NCBI RefSeq assembly: GCF_040401135.1
Contig: NZ_JBBAOV010000006.1
Coordinates: 18,425-82,424, forward strand
Length of the DNA stretch: 64,000 nucleotides
Direction of reading: 5' to 3'
From: Limnohabitans sp040401135
GTDB lineage: Bacteria; Pseudomonadota; Gammaproteobacteria; Burkholderiales; Burkholderiaceae_C
Positions 34,345 to 42,279 of this stretch are shown here, piece after piece (the first letter of the stretch is position 1; every line of letters begins with the position of its first letter). The notes under the pieces are model-generated. The model saw only the letters and a list, made by a program, of their open reading frames with translations. It searched no databases and was not told where the DNA came from. Both the position numbers and the translations under genes were made by a program.

Positions 34345-36198
34345 TTAAGCGCGCCAAACAGTGCCAATGGACACGCTTTGTAATTTCTTTTGGCGGCCAT
34401 ACCAAACGTTGACCAAGCCACGGGAGAAGAACACCGCAGAGAACATGCTGGTCAAAATACCCAGGCAGTGCACCACGGCAAAGCCGCGCACCGGGCCGGA
34501 GCCAAAGGCCAACAAGGCCAAGCCCGCAATCAGGGTGGTGACGTTGGAGTCGAGGATGGTGGCCCAAGCGCGGTCATAGCCCGCGTGAATGGCAGACTGA
34601 GCGGATGCGCCGTTGCGCAACTCTTCGCGCACGCGTTCGTTGATCAGCACGTTGGCGTCAATCGCCATACCCAACACCAAGGCCATCGCAGCCATGCCAG
34701 GCAAGGTAAGCGTGGCTTGCAACATGGAGAGCACAGCCACCAAGAGCAACAAGTTCACGGCCAAGGCCACGCTAGAGAACACGCCAAACAGCATGTAATA
34801 AATGCACATGAAACCCGTCACCGCCACAAAGCCCCAAGTGACCGAGTCAAAACCTTTGGCAATGTTTTCAGCGCCGAGGCTAGGGCCAATGGTGCGTTCT
34901 TCAATAATTTCCATCGGCGCAGCGAGCGAGCCCGCGCGCAACAACAACGCAGTGTCGTTGGCTTCCACGGTGCTCATGCGGCCGGAAATTTGCACGCGGC
35001 CACCGCCGATTTCGCTACGAATCACAGGCGCAGTCACCACTTCGCCCTTGCCTTTTTCAAACAGCAAGATGGCCATACGCTTGCCCACGCTTTCACGCGT
35101 GACGTCTTTGAAAATGCGAGCGCCTTTGGCGTCGAGGGTCAGGTGAACGGCTGCTTCTTGGTTTTGGGTGTCAAAGCCAGGCTGCGCGTCGGTCAGGTTT
35201 TCGCCGGTCAAGATAACTTGCTTTTTCACAATCACCGCTTGGCCGCTACGCTCCAAAAAGCGCTCTGTGCCAAAGGGCACAGGACCGTTGCCAAACTCTG
35301 CAGCGCGTGCTTCGGCGCTGTCGTCCACCATGCGGATTTCCAAGGTGGCTGTGCGGCCCAGAATGTCTTTGGCCTTGGCGGTGTCTTGCACGCCAGGCAG
35401 TTGCACCACGATGCGGTCGGTGCCTTGCTGCTGAATCACGGGCTCGGCCACGCCCAACTCGTTAATACGGTTGTGCAAGGTGGTGATGTTTTGCTTAATG
35501 GCTTGCTCTTGCACGCGCTTGGCCGCCACGGGGTTGATGACCGCGGTGAGCTTGAAGTCGGCGCCATCCGGAGCACTGGTGGTTTGCAGATCTGCAAACT
35601 GGTCTTGAATCAAGCGTTGCGCGGCCTCCAACGTGGCCATGTCGCGGAAACGAATTTCGATGGTTTGGTTGTTGCGGCTGATGCCGCTATGGCGCACGTT
35701 CTTTTCGCGCAAACCCGTGCGAATGTCACCGGCCAAAGACTCGGCCTTTTTAGTCAGCGCCGCAGGCATGTCGACTTGCAACATAAAGTGCACGCCCCCA
35801 CGCAAGTCCAAACCCAAATACATGGGCGATGCGCCCAAGCTAGTCAGCCACGCGGGTGAGCGGGCCAACAAATTGAGCGCCACAACATACGAGGCGTCGT
35901 TGGCATCGGGCACCAAGGCTTGCTGGATGGCGTCCTTGGCTTTGATCTGTTTGTCGGTGCTGTCAAAACGCACCTTGAGCGAGCCGTTGTCCAAGGTCAC
36001 CACATCGGGCACAAGGTTGGCAGCGGCCAAAGCAGCCTGCACACGGTCTTGCACCGCCAAATCAACCTTGACGGAGGGCTTGGCTGCTGACACTTGCACC
36101 GCAGGCGCTTCACCAAAAAAATTAGGCAGAGTGTAGAGACTGCCGACCAACAAAGCGATCACGATGATCGCGTACTTCCAAATGGGGTAACGGTTCAT
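34345..36198 (-). CDS. secD: Protein translocase subunit SecD
   Basis: The larger partner of SecF. The 617-residue protein has an N-terminal helix (YAIIVIALLVGSLYTLPNFF), the P1 domain with MYLGLDLRGGVHFMLQVDM, a long periplasmic region, and a five-helix C-terminal block with MAALVLGMAIDANVLINERV, in which the conserved Asp lies in the proton path. The slightly shifted GMAIDAN motif is typical. It lies 15 bp after yajC and before secF. Confidence 0.97.
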   Translation of the reverse strand: MNRYPIWKYAIIVIALLVGSLYTLPNFFGEAPAVQVSAAKPSVKVDLAVQDRVQAALAAANLVPDVVTLDNGSLKVRFDSTDKQIKAKDAIQQALVPDANDASYVVALNLLARSPAWLTSLGASPMYLGLDLRGGVHFMLQVDMPAALTKKAESLAGDIRTGLREKNVRHSGISRNNQTIEIRFRDMATLEAAQRLIQDQFADLQTTSAPDGADFKLTAVINPVAAKRVQEQAIKQNITTLHNRINELGVAEPVIQQQGTDRIVVQLPGVQDTAKAKDILGRTATLEIRMVDDSAEARAAEFGNGPVPFGTERFLERSGQAVIVKKQVILTGENLTDAQPGFDTQNQEAAVHLTLDAKGARIFKDVTRESVGKRMAILLFEKGKGEVVTAPVIRSEIGGGRVQISGRMSTVEANDTALLLRAGSLAAPMEIIEERTIGPSLGAENIAKGFDSVTWGFVAVTGFMCIYYMLFGVFSSVALAVNLLLLVAVLSMLQATLTLPGMAAMALVLGMAIDANVLINERVREELRNGASAQSAIHAGYDRAWATILDSNVTTLIAGLALLAFGSGPVRGFAVVHCLGILTSMFSAVFFSRGLVNVWYGRQKKLQSVSIGTVWRA

Positions 36199-36213
36199 GA
36201 TCGCTTCGTCGTC

Positions 36214-36543
36214 TTAGATAGAGCCCTTGGGCAGCACTTGCACCACGGCTTGGCGTTGCAGTTGCACTTCCACGCCCGCAGAGATTTCGATGGTCACAGT
36301 GGCGTCGGCCAAAGCAGTCACCTTGCCGAGCAAGCCGCCCGACGTGGCGATTTCGTCGCCTTTGGCGATGGCTTCGATCATGGCTTTGTGTTCTTTTTGA
36401 CGTTTCATTTGTGGGCGAATCATCACGAAATACAACACCACGAACATCAACACCAAAGGCAACATGCCTTGCAAAGAAGACATCAGGTCATTGCCTGCAG
36501 CAGCGGCAGGAGCGGTTTGGGCAAAAGCAGAAGAAATCAACAC
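36214..36543 (-). CDS. yajC: Preprotein translocase accessory protein YajC
   Basis: YajC is a one-helix membrane partner of SecDF. The 109-residue product has a helix at MLPLVLMFVVLYFVMIRPQM followed by KRQKEHKAMIEAIAKGDEIA and the conserved TSGGLLGKVTAL. I chose the GTG at 36543 because GGAG lies seven bases upstream (GGAGTCTGACC) and the product then starts MLISSAFAQTAPA; an ATG 57 bases further up gives an unlikely N-terminus. It is the first gene of yajC-secD-secF. The usual tgt and queA are not next to it. Confidence 0.93.
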   Translation of the reverse strand: MLISSAFAQTAPAAAAGNDLMSSLQGMLPLVLMFVVLYFVMIRPQMKRQKEHKAMIEAIAKGDEIATSGGLLGKVTALADATVTIEISAGVEVQLQRQAVVQVLPKGSI

Positions 36544-36630
36544 GGTCAGACTCCAAATTAAGGGACTGCTGCCGGGGTACAAAACGCCCCAACAGGCCAA
36601 CCGCGGATTGTATGCGGCTGTTTTGTCACC

Positions 36631-39600
36631 TTAATGCTGGGTGGCCCACTGCACTTTTAAGGCTTCCCACTTCTCACGCGCAGCCGCCAAGTGGCGGGCT
36701 TTGACGTGGCCAAAGCCTTTGATTTGCTCAGGTATTCGCGCCATCTCCACCGCCAAGGCATGGTTGCTGGTGCTGAGCTCGGCCAGCACCATCTCCACGC
36801 TGTCCAGGTATTGCCCAATGAGCTCGCGCTCGGTACGGCGCTCGTCGGTGTAGCCAAACACATCTAGGGCAGAGCCTCTGAGCACCTTGAAGTGCTTCAG
36901 CAACTTGAACCCCGTCAACATGAAAGGTCCAAACTTTTGCTTTTGCAACTCGCCCTTGGCGTTGGTCTTGGCAATGAGCGGCGGGGCCAAGTGATAGTTA
37001 AGCGTGAAGTCGCCTTCAAACATGCCCTCGATTTTTTGTAAAAAAGCGGTATCGGTGTGCAAGCGCGCCACCTCGTACTCATCTTTGTAGGCCATGAGTT
37101 TGAACAGGTTGCGAGCCACGGCTTCGGTCAGTGTGGTTTTGTGCAACGCACCATCTTTGAGGCGCACACGCTCTACTAGCTTGAAATAGGTGTCGGCATA
37201 AGCACTGTTTTGGTAGGCCACCAAAAACTCGCGGCGCTTCTCGATCAAAGCGTCTACGCCCTTGGGCTTGTGAAACTCCACCACGTGCGAAGGTGCAAGC
37301 AAAACCTGCACCTCGTCCCAATGCGCGGCGCAATGGCGACCCCATTCAAACGCGGCTTTGTTTTGCGCCACCGCCATGTTGTTGAGTTCGATAGCACGCA
37401 TCAAAGCTTCGCGGCCCAAAGGCACCCAGCCTTTTTGCCAGGCAAATCCCAAAATCATGGGATTCACAAAAATGCTGTCGCCCAGCACTTGGGTGGCCAC
37501 GCGGTCGGCGTCAAAGGTGCCCACGCCCTCTGCGCCCACGGCCTGCACGATGGCGGCCACGCATTCTTCACCCGGGTTTTGCCAATTGGCGTTGCGTACA
37601 AACGCTGCCGTGGGAGCGCTGTGCGCATTGAGCGCCACATGGGTGCGGCCTGCGCGCATGCGCTGCAAAGTCTCTTTACCCGCCACCACGATGGGGTCGC
37701 AGCCAATGACCAAGTCGGCCGCTGCCACGCCCACACGGGTGGTGCGAATGTCGTCTTGGTGATTGGCGATGAGTACATGGCTCCATGTGCTGCCGCCTTT
37801 TTGCGCGAGGCCCGCCGCGTCTTGCGTGACGATGCCTTTGCCTTCGATGTGCGCGGCCATGCCCAGCAACTGGCCGATCGTGATCACGCCCGTCCCGCCC
37901 ACACCCGCTACCACCATGCCCCACGCTTGGGTGGTGTCGGGCAATGTGGGCTCAGGCAATTCAAGCGCGGGCAATTCAATGCGTGACACGCCCTTGGCTT
38001 TCTTCTTCAAGCTGCCGCCTTCCACGGTCACAAAGCTGGGGCAAAAGCCTTTGACGCAGCTGATGTCTTTGTTGCACGTGCTTTGGTTGATGGTGCGCTT
38101 GCGGCCAAACTCGGTCTCGAGTGGCTCTACGCTCATGCAGTTGCTTTGCACGCCGCAATCGCCGCAGCCTTCGCACACCAGCTCGTTGATCAGCACGCGT
38201 GTGGCGGGGTCAGCAAGGGTGCCGCGCTTGCGACGGCGGCGTTTTTCGGTGGCACAGGTCTGGTCGTAAATGATGACGGTGCAGCCTTTGATCTCGCGCA
38301 TTTCTCGCTGGATTCGGTCTAGCTCATCGCGGTGGAACACGGCCACGCCTTCCACCAAACCTACACCTTCATATTTCTCGGGCTCATCCGTCACCACGGT
38401 GATGCGTTGTGCGCCTTCGGCTTTCATGCTTTGCGCGATTTGAAGCACCGAATGTCCTTCTGCCCGCTCGCCCACAGGCTGACCGCCCGTCATCGCCACC
38501 GCATCGTTGTAAAGCACCTTGTAGGTGATGTTCACGCCTGCTGCAATGCTTTGGCGAATCGCCAAAATGCCGCTGTGAAAATACGTGCCATCGCCCAAGT
38601 TGGCAAAAATGTGTGTGTCGTTCACAAACGGTTGTTGGCCCACCCACGGCACGCCTTCGCCGCCCATTTGCGTGAAGCCGTGCGTATCGCGGTCCATCCA
38701 CAACACCATGAAGTGGCAGCCTATACCCGCCATCGCACGCGAGCCTTCGGGCACTTGGGTGGAAGTGTTGTGCGGGCAACCCGAGCAAAACCAAGGCATG
38801 CGGTCGGCCTTGAGCGTGACGGTTTGCATCTGCGTTTCTTTGGCGCTGATGATGGCCAGCTGCGCTTGGATGCGAGCGGTGGTGTCGGCATCTACGCCAA
38901 GCTTGAGCACGCGCTGTGCAATAGCCTTGGCAATGAGAGCGGGGTTGAGGTCGGCATTGGCTCGCAACAAAGTGTTGGCACTTGGGTTGGGCATAGACCA
39001 CTCGCCACCACCGCCACCGAAGGGGCCTTGCCCGCCCAAGCCGTCCACACTCTCGATTTCATTGAACTTGCCCAGCACATTGGGCCGCACATCGGCGCGC
39101 CAGTTGTAAAGCTCTTCTTTGAGTTGGTACTCAATGACTTGACGCTTTTCTTCGATCACCAAAATTTCTTGCAAACCCTTGGCAAACTCGCGCGTCAGCT
39201 GCGCATCCAGCGGCCACACCACCGCCACCTTGTGCAAGCGGATGCCAAGACGGCGGCAGGTCGCATCGTCCAGCCCCAAATCGAGCAGCGCTTGGCGCGT
39301 GTCGTTGAACGCCTTGCCACTGGCAATCAAACCCAGCCGATCGTTCGGGCCCTCAATCACGTTGTAGTTCAAGCGGTTGGCACGCACGTAGGCGAGGGCG
39401 GCGTACCACTTGTAGTCAAACAAACGGGCTTCTTGTTCGAGTGCAGTGTCGGGCCAGCGAATGTGCAGACCGCCCACAGGCATTTCGAATTCGGGAATGA
39501 CGATGTTCACCCGGTGCGGGTCGATCACGGCGGTGGCGCTGGATTCCACAATTTCTTGGATCGTCTTCATGCCCGACCACACGCCGCTGAAGCGGCTCAT

Positions 39601-40200
39601 GGCAATGGCATGCAGACCCAAATCCAAAATTTCTTGCACGCTACTTGGAAAGAACACCGGCGTGCCGCACGCTTTAAAAATGTGGTCGCTTTGGTGAACT
39701 GCTGTTGAGCTTTTGGCCACATGGTCGTCACCCGCCACTGCCAGCACGCCGCCCCAAGGGGTAGTGCCCGCCATGTTGGCGTGTTTGAACACATCCGAGC
39801 AACGGTCTACGCCGGGTCCTTTGCCGTACCAAATGCCAAACACACCGTCAAACTTGTTGCTGCCTGCGGGCGCAAAGCCGAGTTGCTGCGTGCCCCACAG
39901 TGCGGTGGCGGCCAGCTCTTCGTTGACACCCGGCTGAAACACAATGTTTTGCGCTTCAAGGTAAGGCTTGGCTTTCCAAAGGGATTGGTCGTAGGAGCCC
40001 AGCGGTGAGCCGCGATAGCCACTGATAAAACCCGCCGTGTTCTTGCCTTGCAGCGCATCGCGTTGGCGCTGCAACATAGGCAGCTTGACCAGCGCTTGCA
40101 CGCCACTCATGAAGGCGCGGCCTTGGTCGAGGCTGTATTTGTCGTCCAGCGTCACGGTGTCGAGTGCGCGGCGAATGTGCTCGGGCAGGGGGGCGTTCAT
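36631..40200 (-). CDS. Indolepyruvate ferredoxin oxidoreductase, single-chain (fused alpha and gamma domains)
   Basis: A 1189-residue enzyme that oxidatively decarboxylates aryl or branched 2-oxo acids to acyl-CoA, passing electrons to ferredoxin. The N-terminal third is the PFOR-like alpha half (GFISGYRGSPLGSYDQSLW and GVNEELAATALWGTQQ), followed by the thiamine-diphosphate region (WFCSGCPHNTST and GIGCHFMVLWMDRDTHGFTQ). A ferredoxin-like segment has VCEGCGDCGVQSNC and CVKGFCPSF. The last third is the gamma domain (VAGVGGTGVITIGQLLGMAA). The fused form is common in Burkholderiales, where it acts in aromatic or branched amino acid breakdown. It stands alone, with no obvious operon partners. 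Confidence 0.92.
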   Translation of the reverse strand: MNAPLPEHIRRALDTVTLDDKYSLDQGRAFMSGVQALVKLPMLQRQRDALQGKNTAGFISGYRGSPLGSYDQSLWKAKPYLEAQNIVFQPGVNEELAATALWGTQQLGFAPAGSNKFDGVFGIWYGKGPGVDRCSDVFKHANMAGTTPWGGVLAVAGDDHVAKSSTAVHQSDHIFKACGTPVFFPSSVQEILDLGLHAIAMSRFSGVWSGMKTIQEIVESSATAVIDPHRVNIVIPEFEMPVGGLHIRWPDTALEQEARLFDYKWYAALAYVRANRLNYNVIEGPNDRLGLIASGKAFNDTRQALLDLGLDDATCRRLGIRLHKVAVVWPLDAQLTREFAKGLQEILVIEEKRQVIEYQLKEELYNWRADVRPNVLGKFNEIESVDGLGGQGPFGGGGGEWSMPNPSANTLLRANADLNPALIAKAIAQRVLKLGVDADTTARIQAQLAIISAKETQMQTVTLKADRMPWFCSGCPHNTSTQVPEGSRAMAGIGCHFMVLWMDRDTHGFTQMGGEGVPWVGQQPFVNDTHIFANLGDGTYFHSGILAIRQSIAAGVNITYKVLYNDAVAMTGGQPVGERAEGHSVLQIAQSMKAEGAQRITVVTDEPEKYEGVGLVEGVAVFHRDELDRIQREMREIKGCTVIIYDQTCATEKRRRRKRGTLADPATRVLINELVCEGCGDCGVQSNCMSVEPLETEFGRKRTINQSTCNKDISCVKGFCPSFVTVEGGSLKKKAKGVSRIELPALELPEPTLPDTTQAWGMVVAGVGGTGVITIGQLLGMAAHIEGKGIVTQDAAGLAQKGGSTWSHVLIANHQDDIRTTRVGVAAADLVIGCDPIVVAGKETLQRMRAGRTHVALNAHSAPTAAFVRNANWQNPGEECVAAIVQAVGAEGVGTFDADRVATQVLGDSIFVNPMILGFAWQKGWVPLGREALMRAIELNNMAVAQNKAAFEWGRHCAAHWDEVQVLLAPSHVVEFHKPKGVDALIEKRREFLVAYQNSAYADTYFKLVERVRLKDGALHKTTLTEAVARNLFKLMAYKDEYEVARLHTDTAFLQKIEGMFEGDFTLNYHLAPPLIAKTNAKGELQKQKFGPFMLTGFKLLKHFKVLRGSALDVFGYTDERRTERELIGQYLDSVEMVLAELSTSNHALAVEMARIPEQIKGFGHVKARHLAAAREKWEALKVQWATQH

Positions 40201-40288
40201 GGGGACTCCTAAATCAGCGGCGGTGCACTATGAGTTTAGGACGCAAACTCAGGTCTTGCAGGAACTTGAGGGACATAAAAACCCTTGA

Positions 40289-41488
40289 TCACTTAGGCCA
40301 CAACACCCACAAACGCAAGCCCTGCTTCATGCGGCCTGCAAAGTCACCCGCCTCTAGGCCTGTGCCTGCAAAGTAATCGGCCCGCACTGCCCCAACGATG
40401 GCGCTGCCGGTGTCTTGCGCAAACACCAAGCGTTGCAAATTGCCATTGGGCCCTGTGCTGGTCAGCCACACCGGCGTGCCATAGGGGATGGAGTCTTTGT
40501 CCACCGCGATCGATCGGCCTGCCGTAAGCGGCACCCCTTGCGCGCCTCGGGGCCCAAGATCAGCGTCGGCGGCGCTTCGCACCTCTTCGCGAAAAAACAC
40601 ATAGCGCGGGTTGCTCCACAACATCTCTTGCACTAAGCGCGGGTTGCTTTGTTGGGTGCTGACGATCCACGCTTTGATGCCTGGCCACGAGGCGTCGCGA
40701 ATGAGGCCACGGTCTAGCAACCAACGCCCTACGCTTTGGTAAGGCTGCTCGTTCGATCCCGCAAAGGCCAAGCGCACCACACGCATGCTGCCATCGGGGT
40801 TGGCCATGCGCACACGGCCCGAGCCTTGGATGTGCAGCACCAAAGCATCAATGGGGTCAGCCAGCCAGGCCACTTCTCGGCCACGCAGAGCTTCAAGCGC
40901 TGGTGGATGGTTGTCGATCTCTTGGCGACTGAACCACGGGCGGCCCGTGCGGCGGGCCTCAGTCAAGCCCTCGGGCGGCGCATACAAAGGCACTTCAAAG
41001 CCAGGGCGCATCTGCGCTGAAGCATCAAACAAGGGCTCGTAATAACTGGTGAGCAAACCCTCCACCGCGCCGTCGAGTGTCTCGACGCGGTAGGGCTGCA
41101 AGCGGCTCATCATCCAGAGGCGGCGGTCAGCGTCGCTGCCCAGCATGAGCTGGCGCACGTCTTGGCACAGCGGCGCAAATAAAGGGCCGGGACGCACGCA
41201 GTTTTGCAACCACGCGTTCCATGCGTCTTGCAGCGGGTCGTTTTGCCAACCGGGCACATCGCTCCATGAGACCGCGACCCAGCGGCTGCGGTAGCTTTGC
41301 TGAGGGCTGGGCGTGCCCGGTGTGCCAGCCAAGCTGCCCGTGGTACGGGGCAAATCCGCAGGCGTTTTTGGCGCAGGCAAGGATGGGGGGCGGCCATAGT
41401 CGCTCACGGGCGCTTGCCGCGATGTGCCGCACGCCACCAAGCTTCCTACAATCAGGACACCTGTCAAACGCCAAAGGATGTGTCTCAT
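40289..41488 (-). CDS. mltA: Membrane-bound lytic murein transglycosylase A
   Basis: MltA cleaves peptidoglycan glycan strands at the outer membrane. The 399-residue product is a lipoprotein (VLIVGSLVACG, lipobox Cys). The MltA domain carries LTSYYEPLFDAS, LHIQGSGRVRM and, in the C-terminal 3D domain, FAQDTGSAIVGAVRADYF with the catalytic Asp. I chose the ATG at 41486-41488, which shares the palindrome CATG with the start of a small gene on the other strand. Upstream in-frame codons would overlap that gene fully. Confidence 0.93.
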   Translation of the reverse strand: MRHILWRLTGVLIVGSLVACGTSRQAPVSDYGRPPSLPAPKTPADLPRTTGSLAGTPGTPSPQQSYRSRWVAVSWSDVPGWQNDPLQDAWNAWLQNCVRPGPLFAPLCQDVRQLMLGSDADRRLWMMSRLQPYRVETLDGAVEGLLTSYYEPLFDASAQMRPGFEVPLYAPPEGLTEARRTGRPWFSRQEIDNHPPALEALRGREVAWLADPIDALVLHIQGSGRVRMANPDGSMRVVRLAFAGSNEQPYQSVGRWLLDRGLIRDASWPGIKAWIVSTQQSNPRLVQEMLWSNPRYVFFREEVRSAADADLGPRGAQGVPLTAGRSIAVDKDSIPYGTPVWLTSTGPNGNLQRLVFAQDTGSAIVGAVRADYFAGTGLEAGDFAGRMKQGLRLWVLWPK

Positions 41489-41627
41489 GTTGTTAATTTT
41501 GCTAGAAGCGCTGGGCGCTGGTTGCATCCTGGTGTTGATCGTGTGGTGGACCATGTTTTCAGGCCGCGCAGAGACTGAAGCTGAACACGAAGCGGCGCAA
41601 AAAGAGGCGGCCAAAGAAGACAAGTAG
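41487..41627 (+). CDS. 46-residue single-helix membrane protein
   Basis: MLLILLEALGAGCILVLIVW opens a 46-residue product with one long helix (residues 2-24) and a charged C-terminal tail (ETEAEHEAAQKEAAKEDK). A good ribosome site (AAAGGA) lies about nine bases before the ATG. The frame is bounded by mltA, whose start shares the same CATG, and by the two-component response regulator, which ends one base after it. The compact, helix-plus-charged-tail build is that of real small membrane proteins. Function unknown. I cannot confirm conservation here. Confidence 0.65.
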   Translation: MLLILLEALGAGCILVLIVWWTMFSGRAETEAEHEAAQKEAAKEDK

Positions 41628-41628
41628 C

Positions 41629-42264
41629 TCACTCGCCGCGTAACAAGTTGGCCAGCTCCACAGCCGACTTCACATTCATCTTGTCAAACACGCGCGCGCG
41701 GTGCACTTCCACCGTCCTCACGCTGATGTCGAGCTGATCTGCAATCAGTTTGTTGGGCAACCCTTCGACCACCAAATGCATCACGTCGCGCTCACGCTCG
41801 GTGAGATCGGACAAGTGGTGTTGCATGCTTTGTTTGCTGCGCAGCACTTGAAGGGTTTGGGCAGAGCGGGCCAAGGCTTGCTCGACGCGGTCGACCAGCG
41901 CGTTGTCGGAGAACGGTTTTTCACAAAAATCAAATGCCCCCCGCTTGACCGAGTCCACGGCCGTCGGCACGTCGGCGTGACCCGTCAGAAAGATCACGGG
42001 CAGGACATCTAGCAACTTGCGCTCGATGAGTTGCTCAAACAAAGCCAGTCCGCTCATGCCAGGCATGCGTACGTCAAGCAGCAAACAACCAGGCTGGCTG
42101 GGCTGCCAAGCCAAACGGATGGGGCTCAAAAACTCAGCAAACGCATCGGCGCTCTCAAACGATTGGCTGGGCAAGCGACGTGAGCGCAGCAGCCACGCCA
42201 AGGCTTCGCGCACGCCAGCGTCGTCATCAACAATAAATACCAAAGCGTCTTCTGAGGGTTGCAT
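41629..42264 (-). CDS. FixJ/NarL-type response regulator
   Basis: A 211-residue regulator. The N-terminal receiver has VFIVDDDAGVREALAW, the phospho-acceptor Asp in GCLLLDVRMPGMSGL, and the conserved Lys in FCEKPFSDNALVD. The C-terminal LuxR-type helix-turn-helix reads LTERERDVMHLVVEGLPNKL and SVRTVEVHRARVFDKM. Close to FixJ and TtrR/DctR subfamilies. It lies 15 bp after the kinase and is plainly its partner. No obvious target operon is adjacent, so the stimulus cannot be told. Confidence 0.92.
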   Translation of the reverse strand: MQPSEDALVFIVDDDAGVREALAWLLRSRRLPSQSFESADAFAEFLSPIRLAWQPSQPGCLLLDVRMPGMSGLALFEQLIERKLLDVLPVIFLTGHADVPTAVDSVKRGAFDFCEKPFSDNALVDRVEQALARSAQTLQVLRSKQSMQHHLSDLTERERDVMHLVVEGLPNKLIADQLDISVRTVEVHRARVFDKMNVKSAVELANLLRGE

Positions 42265-42279
42265 GTGTGGGGCCTGAAT

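Noticed and set aside
34390..35859. A 489-codon open frame antisense to secD
   Set aside because: It is rich in His, Gln, Ala and Arg with no domain pattern, and lies wholly over a clear SecD. Long antisense frames are expected in GC-rich DNA with this codon use.
38332..39708. A 458-codon open frame antisense to the indolepyruvate oxidoreductase
   Set aside because: Composition is that of a reverse-frame shadow and no motif is seen, while the minus-strand gene is certain.
40231..40251. Seven-base stem TGAGTTT/AAACTCA between the oxidoreductase and mltA, considered as a terminator
   Set aside because: The stem is short, the loop is seven bases and no T-run follows on the minus strand.
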